In this document: positions 17,538-25,808 of the stretch, in pieces
Layout: each line of letters begins with the position of its first letter
How positions within the stretch are numbered: the stretch's first letter is position 1
Assembly: GCF_034479635.1 (NCBI RefSeq)
Contig: NZ_CP140153.1
Location: 1,185,501-1,249,500 of the forward strand
Reading direction: 5' to 3'
Origin: Guyparkeria halophila
Lineage (GTDB): Bacteria; Pseudomonadota; Gammaproteobacteria; Halothiobacillales; Halothiobacillaceae
Length of the DNA stretch: 64,000 bases
Position numbers and translations under genes: made by a program
The notes under the pieces: generated by a model
Told to the model about the DNA's origin: nothing
What the model saw: the letters and a program-made list of their open reading frames with translations, nothing else
Databases searched by the model: none

Positions 17538-19004
17538 GTGAGAAGAATGCAACTGCGCGGATTCAATTTGTTGTCTTTCCGGTCATTTGGTATGCGCAAC
17601 CCAGTTGTGTTTATTGGCCTTCAATTATTTCTCCTTGTGGCGCTGGCGAGTTTTGTGCCCTACTTGTCCGAGCACGCTTGGTTTGGTTTTGCCATAATTC
17701 TTGTCCTCTTGGGCTTTGGTTTTATATTTTCTCAACGTCTAGATTGGGTATTTTCACCCCTGACGTTTTTTTCGGTGTCATATCTTGGCTACGCGGTTGG
17801 AGCGATTTATTACTCGATTGCCGGTGGTGTCGGCAAGTTTTCAATTTTAACTGGGACCGAGGTTGAGTTTTGGTCGTATGCTCCATCGGTGAGCTTGTTG
17901 CTCGTATTATGTTTTATAGGGTTTGGTGCTGGATACCTTTTCGGTGAGTTTCGGATTCATGGTTGTCGTGCAAAACCGCCTAGTCGGGAGGCCGCGGCTG
18001 GGCAAAAGGGTAAGTGGCTTTTGTCAGTATATAAACCAATTGTGTTTATTAGCCTTTTCATTGGATTGGTTTGGTGGGTGTATATTGCATATACGGTATC
18101 CGACGGATTATGGCAATTTATAAAAGAATTTCAGGTGTTTCCACATAGGGTTGCTGAGTATGGCATTTCGACTCTTCCGTACCACTTCTATTACGCTGGT
18201 ATTTTTTTATGGCTGTATGTGTTTCTACTTAAGGATGAAAGCCCGGGTGTTTTGTTTTGGTTGTTGTCCCTGGTCGGAGTGTTGATCAACTTAACGCAAG
18301 GGCGAGTTATGCTGTCGGCCACCTTTCTTATGTCATTATTGGTCGCGTTAGGGGTTTTTCGTCCAGTGCTAAGAGCACGGATTGTATATTTGTTATTAGG
18401 CGTGGTTGTATTAGCCATAGTGGCCTATGTTTTGAGGATTTATAGTAATTACTCTTTTATTGGGAAAGAGTTTGACTTGTTTGATGGTGGTCTTGTCTCG
18501 TCCGTTTTGGGATCCTTGGTTGCCGGTGGGAATGTTCCGGACCTGCAGCAACTGGTCATTATAACGCATGGCTGGCCTCATGGGTCAGGGGTTTATGGAT
18601 TAACGTACCTTGATGGCTTTAGAAATATGTTTTCTGGTTTGTTTGGGTTTGAACCTTCGTCGGTTGGGCTGCAAATAAAAGAACTATACTTCCCTGATCG
18701 GTCGGGCCCCCCTACGCCGGGAGCTGTTGGAGAAACGTATTACAATTTTGGTATGTTTTCGCCACTGTTCTTTGTCTTTGTTGGGTTTGTTTTGGCAAAA
18801 ATTTATAGGCATGTCTTGGCCTCTGGTTCGGCTCTCTTGTATATTATTTACGCTATATTTTTGACCAGATTTGTCTTTATGTATCCAAAAGTGGACTCGA
18901 CTATGATCGTTAATTTTCTTTGGGGAGTCGGCCCTTTTTTATTTATTTTGTTGGTTTCTTATTTGTGTTGGGGTTTTTTGAGGTTTGGTCGAGAATTTCG
19001 CTAG
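17538..19004 (+). CDS. wzy: Wzy-type O-antigen polymerase
   Basis: A 488-residue membrane protein with about 10-12 hydrophobic segments and a large polar loop in the C-terminal half (about residues 345-400, with GWPHGSGVYGLTYLDGFRNM and PPTPGAVGETYYNFGM). The TPGAVGE-x-Y-x-NFG pattern is typical of oligosaccharide repeat unit polymerases. Wzy joins flipped units in the periplasm. The start is uncertain: GTG 17538, ATG 17547 and ATG 17592 are all in frame, and no strong ribosome binding site is seen. It follows the epimerase gene by 22 bases and shares its low GC. Confidence 0.8.
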   Translation: MRRMQLRGFNLLSFRSFGMRNPVVFIGLQLFLLVALASFVPYLSEHAWFGFAIILVLLGFGFIFSQRLDWVFSPLTFFSVSYLGYAVGAIYYSIAGGVGKFSILTGTEVEFWSYAPSVSLLLVLCFIGFGAGYLFGEFRIHGCRAKPPSREAAAGQKGKWLLSVYKPIVFISLFIGLVWWVYIAYTVSDGLWQFIKEFQVFPHRVAEYGISTLPYHFYYAGIFLWLYVFLLKDESPGVLFWLLSLVGVLINLTQGRVMLSATFLMSLLVALGVFRPVLRARIVYLLLGVVVLAIVAYVLRIYSNYSFIGKEFDLFDGGLVSSVLGSLVAGGNVPDLQQLVIITHGWPHGSGVYGLTYLDGFRNMFSGLFGFEPSSVGLQIKELYFPDRSGPPTPGAVGETYYNFGMFSPLFFVFVGFVLAKIYRHVLASGSALLYIIYAIFLTRFVFMYPKVDSTMIVNFLWGVGPFLFILLVSYLCWGFLRFGREFR

Positions 19005-19072
19005 AAGTAATATTTCTTTTCTTAAAAAGGATGGGCGGTGGGTTTTATGTTTTTTTGCGTGGTCTTGGTTAA

Positions 19073-20191
19073 ATGATTATTCATTTCAGCACAGTTCATG
19101 CCCGAACCGACACTCGCATCCGCGTCAAACAGGTCGCCTCGTTGGCTGGGGCCTTTGATGAGCGGGTAGCGCTCTACGTACAGGACGGAAAAGGTAACGA
19201 GCGGGACGAGGCCCATGGTATCGAGGTGATGGATACGGGGTTGCCGTCTGGTGGCCGCTTGGCCCGGATGACCAAGGGTGCTTGGCGGATGTACCGTGCG
19301 GTGCGCCGGGCACGGCCGTCCGTGGCGCATTTTCATGACCCGGAATTGATCCCGGTGGGGCTGGCGCTGAAATTCTCCGGTATCAAGGTGGTCTACGACG
19401 TTCACGAAGATGTGCCGCGTCAGATCCTGGGAAAGCACTGGATCAGCCCCTGGCTGCGCCGCCCGGTGGCTGGATTGGTTGAGGGTGTCGAGTGGGTCGC
19501 GGCACGGGTGTTCGATGGTGTGGTGACGGCCACGCCGACCATATCGGCTCGGTTCCCCTCCAAGAAGACGGTCACCGTGCAGAATTTCCCGATCCTGGGC
19601 GAATTGGTGCTTCCGGAGTCGACACCGTTTTCTGAGCGCCCGCTTCATGTGGTTTATGTTGGTGGCATCACGGCGGCTCGGGGTGCCGTGGAGATGGTTG
19701 ACGCTCTCGAACGCGTGACGAACGATCAGGTCCGCCTGCAACTGGGCGGGACGTTCACGCCCGTTGGCCGGGAGAATGAGGTCAGTGCCTTGCCGGGCTG
19801 GTCGCGTGTGGTGGCGCATGGCTGGGTGGATCGCATTACCGTGGCGGAATTACTTGGGAATGTGCGGGCTGGGTTGGTGCTGTTTCACCCGGCCCCTAAT
19901 CACATGGATGCCCAACCCAACAAGATGTTTGAATATATGGCCGCGGCCTTGCCGGTGATTGCCTCGGACTTTCCACTGTGGCGCAAGATCATCGACGGGG
20001 CGCGTTGCGGGCTGCTGGTCGATCCGCTCGATCCGCAAGCCATCGCCGAGGCCATCGATTGGATCCTTATGCATCCCGAAGAAGCCGAAGCGATGGGGCG
20101 GCGCGGCCGCAAGGCGGTCGAGTCAACTTATAACTGGGAGCGCGAGTCGGAGACGCTCATCAACTTCTATAAACAACTTCTCGCGAAGTGA
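19073..20191 (+). CDS. Glycosyltransferase family 4 protein
   Basis: A 372-residue GT-B glycosyltransferase. The N-terminal domain has HFHDPELIPVGLALK and VVYDVHEDVPRQIL. The C-terminal donor-binding domain has VVYVGGITAARG and the GT4 nucleotide-binding region PNKMFEYMAAALPVIASDF (the acid residues of E-x7-E lie here). The HDPEL plus DVHED combination is common among O-antigen GT4 enzymes of the WbpH/CapM type, but donor and acceptor are unknown. Base composition returns to GC-rich at this gene. It is followed after 3 bases by a gene-less repeat element separating it from wbpI. Confidence 0.82.
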   Translation: MIIHFSTVHARTDTRIRVKQVASLAGAFDERVALYVQDGKGNERDEAHGIEVMDTGLPSGGRLARMTKGAWRMYRAVRRARPSVAHFHDPELIPVGLALKFSGIKVVYDVHEDVPRQILGKHWISPWLRRPVAGLVEGVEWVAARVFDGVVTATPTISARFPSKKTVTVQNFPILGELVLPESTPFSERPLHVVYVGGITAARGAVEMVDALERVTNDQVRLQLGGTFTPVGRENEVSALPGWSRVVAHGWVDRITVAELLGNVRAGLVLFHPAPNHMDAQPNKMFEYMAAALPVIASDFPLWRKIIDGARCGLLVDPLDPQAIAEAIDWILMHPEEAEAMGRRGRKAVESTYNWERESETLINFYKQLLAK

Positions 20192-20194
20192 TAT

Positions 20195-20353
20195 TTGCCA
20201 CGGACAGACATGGAAAGCACTGAAAAGGGACTCTCGCTAAGGCGCCAAGCCGCAAAGATTGAAACAGGGCAATGGAGCTCTGCATCCTTTGTGCCCTGGC
20301 GACTTTGCGCGGGCCATCAATATTCCGTGCTTTCCGTGCCCGTCCGTGGCCAA
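20195..20353. repeat. 159-bp gene-less CACGGA-arm element
   Basis: The left arm (20195-20227, TTGCCACGGACAGACATGGA...) and the inverted right arm (20322-20353, TTCCGTGCTTTCCGTGCCCG...) enclose about 95 bases without a gene. It sits between a glycosyltransferase stop and the wbpI start (17 bases from the right arm). Confidence 0.7.
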
Positions 20354-20370
20354 TTGGATTAACCAAACCT

Positions 20371-21498
20371 ATGCAACGAATTCTTACGATCATCGGTGCC
20401 CGCCCGCAGTTCATCAAGGCGAGCGTGGTTTCTCGCGCCATTCAAGCCACCGAGGGCATCGAGGAGATTCTCCTGCATACAGGGCAGCACTTTGATGCCA
20501 ACATGTCGGAGGTGTTCTTCGACCAGCTCGGCATCCCGCGTCCAGATGTGCAACTGGATATCCACGGTGGTTCGCACGGGGCGATGACCGGTCGGATGCT
20601 CTCTGAAATCGAACAGATAATCCTGCGTGAGAAGCCTGACCGGGTCATGGTTTACGGCGATACCAACTCCACCCTGGCCGGTGCGTTGGCCGCCGCGAAA
20701 CTGCACGTGCGGGTGGCCCATGTCGAGGCCGGCCTGCGCAGTTTCAACATGGCCATGCCCGAAGAGTTAAATCGCATCCTCACCGACCAGATCAGTGACC
20801 TGTTGTTTTGCCCCACGGACACTGCATTGCGCAACCTGGAAGCCGAAGGCTTTGACAACAAGCCGGTGCAGGTGTTGCAGGTAGGTGACGTTATGCAGGA
20901 TGCCGCGTTGTTCTTCGCGCGGCATGCCGTCGCGCCGGAAGGCTTGCCTGCCGAGATATTTGCCACGGACGGTCACGGACAGTCACGGAAAAACGGGGCT
21001 GGGGGCGCGGGTTTTATCCTTGCGACGCTTCACCGAGCGGAGAACACGGATGATCCCCTGCGCCTAGCCGGCATCGTCGAGGCGCTTAATCAGATTCACC
21101 GCGAGATTGCCCCCGTCATTCTGCCGCTGCACCCGCGCACTCGGGCGGCGATAGACCGGGAAGGGCTGACGCTCGAACCCCATGTCATCGATCCGGTGGG
21201 TTACTTCGAGATGCTCTGGCTGCTCGATCACTGCGGTCTTGTCTTGACCGACAGCGGCGGCGTGCAGAAGGAAGCCTTCTTCTTCGGCAAGGCCTGCGTC
21301 ACCATGCGCGACCAGACCGAGTGGGTGGAACTGGTCGAGGCGGGCGCCAACGAACTGGTCGGTGCCGATGCTGAGCGCATCCTGTCCGCCGGCCGCCGTC
21401 ACCTTGGGCGGACGATCGAGGACCGCCATGAGTTGTATGGCGGCGGCAAGGCGGCGGAACGGATTGTCGGCAAAATACTGGAAGAGGGCAGGGCATGA
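20371..21498 (+). CDS. wbpI: UDP-2,3-diacetamido-2,3-dideoxyglucuronate 2-epimerase
   Basis: A 375-residue non-hydrolysing UDP-sugar 2-epimerase. It has GARPQFIKAS (7-16), GDTNSTLAGALAAAKL, HVEAGLRSFN, PEELNRILTD, LATLHRAEN and LTDSGGVQKEAFFF. In P. aeruginosa WbpI converts UDP-GlcNAc3NAcA to UDP-ManNAc3NAcA; with the other wbp genes here that substrate is the best guess. Residues about 197-209 (ATDGHGQSRKNG) are encoded by a single repeat arm at 20961-20996 inserted in frame just before the GFILATLHRAEN core. ATG 20371 is the family start; an extension to 20272 runs through the preceding repeat element. Confidence 0.9.
   Translation: MQRILTIIGARPQFIKASVVSRAIQATEGIEEILLHTGQHFDANMSEVFFDQLGIPRPDVQLDIHGGSHGAMTGRMLSEIEQIILREKPDRVMVYGDTNSTLAGALAAAKLHVRVAHVEAGLRSFNMAMPEELNRILTDQISDLLFCPTDTALRNLEAEGFDNKPVQVLQVGDVMQDAALFFARHAVAPEGLPAEIFATDGHGQSRKNGAGGAGFILATLHRAENTDDPLRLAGIVEALNQIHREIAPVILPLHPRTRAAIDREGLTLEPHVIDPVGYFEMLWLLDHCGLVLTDSGGVQKEAFFFGKACVTMRDQTEWVELVEAGANELVGADAERILSAGRRHLGRTIEDRHELYGGGKAAERIVGKILEEGRA
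20961..20996. repeat. In-frame CACGGA arm inside wbpI
   Basis: TGCCACGGACGGTCACGGAC followed by AGTCACGGAAAAACGG is one arm of the dispersed element, read as Ala-Thr-Asp-Gly-His-Gly. This is the same reading frame as the copy in wbpE. No opposite arm is visible, so this is a partial copy. Confidence 0.7.
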
Positions 21499-21622
21499 GT
21501 ACAGGGCTATGGCTCCAGAGCTCTCGGGCCGCGAACTTTCGGGAAGTTGGTCGATGAGGGAGAAGTGTGTTCAAGAGGGATCCCAAGGCGAAGGCCGGCA
21601 AGCGAATTCCCCTATTGAGGGC

Positions 21623-22894
21623 ATGGCTGTTCCCCCGCGAAGATCCGATAGACCGCTCACCCTGTGGATCATCAACCAGTACGCCTCTTCGCCTTCCACC
21701 GGCTATGCCGGTCGGCATTATTATCTGGCCCGTGAGTTGGCAGCACAGGGACACCAGGTGTACGTGGTGGCGGCCAGCTTTACCCACTTGCTCCGCGAAT
21801 CACCGAGGGTCGATGGTGATGTCACCATCGAGACGATTGACGGGGTTCACATGGTTTGGCTACGGATGCCGTCCTACCCGCACGCCCATTCCAAGAAACG
21901 TGTCTGGAACTGGCTACGCTTTGCCTGGGCCTTGCGGCGCCTGCCCAGTGCGCTCCCCGAGAGCCCCGGTGCAATCCTCTACTCCTCGCCCACGCTGGTC
22001 GGCTTCCTTGGCGCCCAGCGCCTGGCGCGTCGGTTCGATGTCCCGCTGATTTTTGAGGTGCGGGATATCTGGCCTTTGACCCTGATGCAGGTGGGTGGGT
22101 ATTCCGAACGCCACCCCGTCATGCGCTTTCTGCAATGGATCGAGGACAAGGCCTATCGGGAATCGGACCGGGTCATCTCCAATCTCAAGAATGCCGTTGA
22201 ACATATGCAGGCCCGCGGTATGGACCCGGCCAAATTTGCCTGGGTGCCGAATGGTTTCTCGATGGCCGAGGTCTCGAAGCCCGAGCCACTTGATCCGTCA
22301 ACGAGGGCTCAACTGCCACGGGACAAGTTCATCGTCGGCTACACCGGTACGTTGGGCGTGGCCAACGCGTTGGATACGTTGCTGGATGCTGCCGAGCGGC
22401 TCAAGAATGAAGACGACGTTGCTTTTGTGTTGGTGGGTGGCGGAAAGGAAAAGCCTGCCCTTCAACGGCGTGCCAAGGAGAAGGGGCTGAAGAATGTCGT
22501 CTTTATCGACCCAATACCCAAAGCGCAGATACAGACGATGTTGCAGTGCTTTGATGTGTGCTTTATCGGGCTGTCAAAGGAGCCACTTTTCCACTTTGGC
22601 GTATCTCCTAACAAGTTGTTCGATTACTTGATCTCGGGGAGGCCGATCATCTATTCCATCGATTCCGGTGCCTATCGTCCCGTGGATGAGGCAGGTTGTG
22701 GATTGACGGTTCCCGCAGAGGATTCAGGAGCGATCGCCGAGGCGGTCATGAAACTGAAAATGTTGTCAGAGGCAGAGCGGGGGGAAATGGGTGGCCGAGG
22801 TCGTGCCTATGCGTTGGGAAAGCACGAATACGGCGAGCTTGCTGGTCAGCTCTTGCACGTGGTCGATGGGGCGATTGATGAAAAGGGTGTTTGA
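21623..22894 (+). CDS. Glycosyltransferase family 4 (WbuB-like)
   Basis: A protein of about 423 residues. The N-terminal segment LWIINQYASSPSTGYAGRHY is the characteristic opening of WbuB-like GT4 enzymes (family reported as amino-sugar transferases in O-antigen synthesis), followed by VPLIFEVRDIWPLTL, and a donor-site region HFGVSPNKLFDYLISGRPIIY. It likely transfers one of the aminosugars of the unit, possibly the second one, since it directly precedes pglC. The start is uncertain: Met 21623 is preceded by TTGAGG, and Met 21554 is also in frame, while upstream sequence overlaps wbpI. The stop overlaps pglC by 17 bases. Confidence 0.8.
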   Translation: MAVPPRRSDRPLTLWIINQYASSPSTGYAGRHYYLARELAAQGHQVYVVAASFTHLLRESPRVDGDVTIETIDGVHMVWLRMPSYPHAHSKKRVWNWLRFAWALRRLPSALPESPGAILYSSPTLVGFLGAQRLARRFDVPLIFEVRDIWPLTLMQVGGYSERHPVMRFLQWIEDKAYRESDRVISNLKNAVEHMQARGMDPAKFAWVPNGFSMAEVSKPEPLDPSTRAQLPRDKFIVGYTGTLGVANALDTLLDAAERLKNEDDVAFVLVGGGKEKPALQRRAKEKGLKNVVFIDPIPKAQIQTMLQCFDVCFIGLSKEPLFHFGVSPNKLFDYLISGRPIIYSIDSGAYRPVDEAGCGLTVPAEDSGAIAEAVMKLKMLSEAERGEMGGRGRAYALGKHEYGELAGQLLHVVDGAIDEKGV

Positions 22895-23471
22895 TTTTTC
22901 GGTTTCGCTACTGGCTCTTCTTTTGCTGTCGCCAATGCTTCTGGTGCTGGCTGTCCTGATCCGCTGGAAGCTGGGTTCACCGATATTCTTTCGACAGACT
23001 CGCCCGGGGGTGGGTGGTCGACCATTCCGAATGATCAAGTTCCGCACCATGCTCGATGCGGTGGACGAGTTCGGTGATCCGCTGCCGGATGAAAGGCGAA
23101 TGACCCGTCTCGGCCATTTTTTGCGAGCGACCAGCCTGGATGAGCTGCCGGAGCTTTGGAATGTCATCAAGGGTGACATGAGCCTGGTCGGACCCAGGCC
23201 CCTGCTGATGGAGTACCTGCCCCTGTATAACGCTGAACAGATGCGGCGCCATGACGTCCGCCCCGGTATCACGGGCTGGGCGCAGGTCAATGGGCGCAAT
23301 GCGGTCTCGTGGGAAGAGAAGTTCAAGCTCGATTGCTGGTATGTCGATAATCAGTCGTTTTGGCTGGATGTGAAAATCTTGTTTCTGACCGTCAAGAAGG
23401 TGATTGCCCGCGAAGGGGTGTCAGCAAGCGATCATGTCACGGCGGAACGTTTCCGGGGGAACGATAAGTGA
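22878..23471 (+). CDS. pglC: Initiating phosphoglycosyl transferase, PglC-like
   Basis: A 197-residue monotopic phosphoglycosyltransferase. A hydrophobic re-entrant N-terminal helix (about 9-27) precedes GSPIFFRQTRPG, FRMIKFRTM, the catalytic Asp-Glu pair in TSLDELPELWNV, GDMSLVGPRPL and RPGITGWAQVNGRNA. PglC loads phospho-di-N-acetylbacillosamine onto undecaprenyl phosphate at the cytoplasmic face. The short length (Wbap-type proteins have four extra helices) and the adjacent pglD and pglE homologues point to diNAcBac as substrate. It overlaps the upstream glycosyltransferase by 17 bases and pglD by 4 bases (GTGA). Confidence 0.88.
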   Translation: MKRVFDFSVSLLALLLLSPMLLVLAVLIRWKLGSPIFFRQTRPGVGGRPFRMIKFRTMLDAVDEFGDPLPDERRMTRLGHFLRATSLDELPELWNVIKGDMSLVGPRPLLMEYLPLYNAEQMRRHDVRPGITGWAQVNGRNAVSWEEKFKLDCWYVDNQSFWLDVKILFLTVKKVIAREGVSASDHVTAERFRGNDK

Positions 23472-24085
23472 GGCTGGCAATACTGGGTGCGAGTGGTCAC
23501 GGCAAAGTGGTGGCGGACACGGCCAGGGCTGCCGGCTGGTCTGACGTGACGTTCTTTGACGATGCTTGGGTGGGAAAACGCTTCGTGACACATCACCCGA
23601 TTGTTGGCGATGCGGCCGCCTTGTTTCGCTCAGTCGCGGAGTTCGATGGCGTGATCGTCGCTATCGGCAACAATCGTGTGCGTCTGGACAAGACCCGGGC
23701 CCTGTTTGACGCCGGTGCCAAGCTGGTGAGCGTGGTTCATCCCGCGTCCGTAGTCAGTGAGTTGAGTGCGATTCAAGAAGGCTCGGTCGTTATGGCCGGT
23801 GCGGTGGTACAGGCGGACGCCCGTCTCGGTATCGCCTGCATCGTCAATACGAACGCGAGCGTGGATCACGATTGCGAACTGGCGGACGGGGTTCATATCT
23901 GCCCTGGCGTGGCGATCTCCGGGGATGTGGTCGGTGGTGAGTGTGCTTGGTTTGGCGTGGGTGCCAGTGTCCGTCAAGGGTTGCGGATTGGTGCCGATGC
24001 CGTGATTGGCGCTGGTGCTGCCGTGGTCAAGGATGTCGAGGCCGGGACGACGGTGGTGGGCGTGCCGGCTAGACCGGCTTCTTGA
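23468..24085 (+). CDS. pglD: UDP-4-amino-sugar acetyltransferase, PglD-like
   Basis: A 205-residue protein with an N-terminal nucleotide-binding domain (LAILGASGHGKVVAD) and a C-terminal left-handed beta-helix with hexapeptide repeats (VVMAGAVVQADARLG, VNTNASVDHDCELADGVHICPG, IGAGAAVVKDV). His-Asp-His in ASVDHDC carries the expected catalytic histidine. PglD acetylates the 4-amino group of UDP-2-acetamido-4-amino-2,4,6-trideoxyglucose, completing UDP-diNAcBac. It starts with GTG overlapping the pglC stop, so the two are translationally coupled. Confidence 0.88.
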   Translation: MRLAILGASGHGKVVADTARAAGWSDVTFFDDAWVGKRFVTHHPIVGDAAALFRSVAEFDGVIVAIGNNRVRLDKTRALFDAGAKLVSVVHPASVVSELSAIQEGSVVMAGAVVQADARLGIACIVNTNASVDHDCELADGVHICPGVAISGDVVGGECAWFGVGASVRQGLRIGADAVIGAGAAVVKDVEAGTTVVGVPARPAS

Positions 24086-24132
24086 TCTTTTAGGCGATTG
24101 TCTCGCCGCCGCTTCTATTTTTTGGTTTAGAT

Positions 24133-25311
24133 ATGTTGAATGGACCGTTTTCGCCTTGGCCTTCCTTCACGCAGGAAGAGGCCGAGGTGGTGCAGCGTGT
24201 GCTGCTTTCCAACAAGGTGAATTACTGGACGGGCCAGGAAGGGCGTGAGTTCGAGCGCGAATTCGCGGCCTTTGCCGGAACGGACCATTCCATTGCCGTG
24301 GCCAACGGCACGGTAGCGCTGGACTTGGCGTTGAAAGGGCTAGATATCGGCGACGGTGATGAGGTGATCGTTACCTCGCGGTCTTTCCTTGCCTCGGTTT
24401 CCAGTATCGCCACGGCGGGTGCGGTACCTGTGTTCGCGGACGTGGACCGGGATTCGCAGAACGTCACGCCGGAGACGGTCGCGGAAAAGATCACGCCGCG
24501 CACGCGGGCGATCATGGCGGTGCATTTGGCGGGCTGGCCCTGCGAAATGGACGGGATGATGGCGTTGGCCGAGGAGCACAGCCTGTTCGTTATCGAGGAT
24601 TGTGCCCAGGCGCATGGGGCAACCTATAAGGGGCGCAGCGTGGGCTCGATCGGTCACGTTGGGGCGTGGTCTTTCTGTCAGGACAAAATCATGTCGACCG
24701 GCGGTGAGGGTGGCATGGTGACCACTAACGACCGGACATTGTGGAGCCGCATGTGGTCGTACAAGGACCACGGCAAGAGCTGGGAATCGGTCTACGAGCG
24801 CGAGCACCCGCCGGGTTTCCGTTGGCTACACGAGAGTTTCGGCACCAACTGGCGGCTGACGGAGATGCAGTCGGCCATTGGGCGGATTCAATTGCAGCGT
24901 ATGCCGGAGTGGAACCGGTCGCGGCTGGCCAATGCCCAACGAATCTGGGAAGGGGCGCGGCAGTGCTTGGGCCTGCGGGTGCCAGTGATTCCCGAGCATG
25001 TCGAGCATGCGGCCTACAAGTGCTACCTGTTCGTCGAGCCGGAGGCGTTGGCCGAAGGTTGGAGCCGCGATCGAATCATGTCGGAGATGCAGGCCCGCGG
25101 TGTGCCGTGCATGAGCGGTTCGTGCTCCGAGGTGTATCGGGAAAAGGCTTTCGAGGGCACCGGCTGGCGACCGACCGAACCGCTACCGGTGGCCCGGGAG
25201 CTTGGCGAAACCAGCCTGATGTTCCTTTGCCATCCGACCTTGACGGAAGCCGAGATCGAGAAAACCTGCTCGGTGTTGCAGGAGGTGATGGCCGAGGCGG
25301 CTGGGGAATGA
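24133..25311 (+). CDS. pglE: UDP-4-keto-sugar aminotransferase, PglE-like
   Basis: A 392-residue DegT/DnrJ/EryC1/StrS aminotransferase. It has VANGTVALDLALKGL, VIEDCAQAHGA, and the PLP-binding lysine in WSFCQDKIMSTGGEGGM. PglE converts the 4-keto sugar formed by PglF into the 4-amino sugar. It contrasts with WbpE in the same locus (different lysine motif: QDKIMSTGGEGG versus PSKPLGAYGDGG), so they serve different pathways. ATG 24133 follows pglD by 47 bases. A 497-base repeat-filled gap follows. Confidence 0.87.
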   Translation: MLNGPFSPWPSFTQEEAEVVQRVLLSNKVNYWTGQEGREFEREFAAFAGTDHSIAVANGTVALDLALKGLDIGDGDEVIVTSRSFLASVSSIATAGAVPVFADVDRDSQNVTPETVAEKITPRTRAIMAVHLAGWPCEMDGMMALAEEHSLFVIEDCAQAHGATYKGRSVGSIGHVGAWSFCQDKIMSTGGEGGMVTTNDRTLWSRMWSYKDHGKSWESVYEREHPPGFRWLHESFGTNWRLTEMQSAIGRIQLQRMPEWNRSRLANAQRIWEGARQCLGLRVPVIPEHVEHAAYKCYLFVEPEALAEGWSRDRIMSEMQARGVPCMSGSCSEVYREKAFEGTGWRPTEPLPVARELGETSLMFLCHPTLTEAEIEKTCSVLQEVMAEAAGE

Positions 25312-25344
25312 AACTCGGCGCATGAGCCAGGTGTTCTGCATTGG

Positions 25345-25390
25345 CCGTCGGAGTTGCACGCCGCGCCGGCGAGTGCAACTCGCCGCTCCT
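25345..25390. repeat. RAYT-type REP pair
   Basis: CGGAGTTGCACGCCGCG and GGCGAGTGCAACTCGCC, in the same order as at 5015-5062, shortly after pglE. The first hairpin carries a mismatch. Confidence 0.8.
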
Positions 25391-25407
25391 AAGGGGGGAT
25401 CTTGGCT

Positions 25408-25524
25408 GTGGGTTGGGCTTCAGCCCAACATTTGATCGCCAGACTGACGGCTACACAGAGTGGTTAATCAGTTATCGCATCGGTCCGGTCGGGCGGATTG
25501 TCGGGCTGAAGCCCGACCCACGGT
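25408..25524. repeat. Two GGGCTTCAGCCC palindromes in opposite orientation
   Basis: GTGGGTTGGGCTTCAGCCCA (25408-25427) and TCGGGCTGAAGCCCGACCCA (25501-25520) are inverted relative to one another and about 70 bases apart. A decayed copy lies after recJ at 3998-4028. This is a third palindromic family. Confidence 0.75.
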
Positions 25525-25548
25525 GTGTGGTGGCACTTGGTTGCGTAT

Positions 25549-25607
25549 CGCGCCTCAAGGCACTCCTACGGAAAACCGGTGCGTAGGAGTTCCTTCAGGT
25601 GCGACAT
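25549..25607. repeat. CGCCTTCAGGCG-type palindrome pair
   Basis: CGCGCCTCAAGGCACTCCTACGG followed by the divergent GTGCGTAGGAGTTCCTTCAGGTGCGA, as at 33349-33407, with more mismatches. Confidence 0.75.
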
Positions 25608-25654
25608 CTCTGTTCCCTCGGAGCTTTTGGTCACCAGGTTTTTTCCTGCGGTGG

Positions 25655-25740
25655 ACAAGTACAACTCGCCGCGTCCTGGTGTTGGCATGAAGAACGAAGG
25701 TGTGCTCGGCATGACGGCGAGCACAACTCGCCGCTCCTGG
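25655..25740. repeat. Decayed RAYT-type hairpins before pglF
   Basis: AAGTACAACTCGCCGCGTCC (25658-25677) and GACGGCGAGCACAACTCGCC (25713-25732) are half-units of the RAYT-type repeat. With the three entries before it, these repeats fill the 497-base pglE-pglF gap; I see no gene there. Confidence 0.6.
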
Positions 25741-25808
25741 CCGTGGCAGAATGCCTTCCATTCGACCGCCCGGTGGGGCGTTGTTTTTCTTTGCATGGAT
25801 GACGTTCA

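Larger units (their letters stand above)
13934..19060. other. AT-richer segment of the polysaccharide locus
   Basis: From just after wbpE to just before the glycosyltransferase at 19073 the sequence becomes visibly AT-rich (many TTT, ATT and TAT codons), while genes on both sides use GC-rich codons. The four genes inside (glycosyltransferase, wzx, C5-epimerase-like, wzy) are the unit-specific ones that commonly differ between strains. This is what one expects of horizontally exchanged O-antigen genes. Confidence 0.75.

Noticed and set aside
20371-21498. wbpI as a pseudogene disrupted by a repeat arm
   Set aside because: The repeat arm is translated in frame and all epimerase motifs are present.
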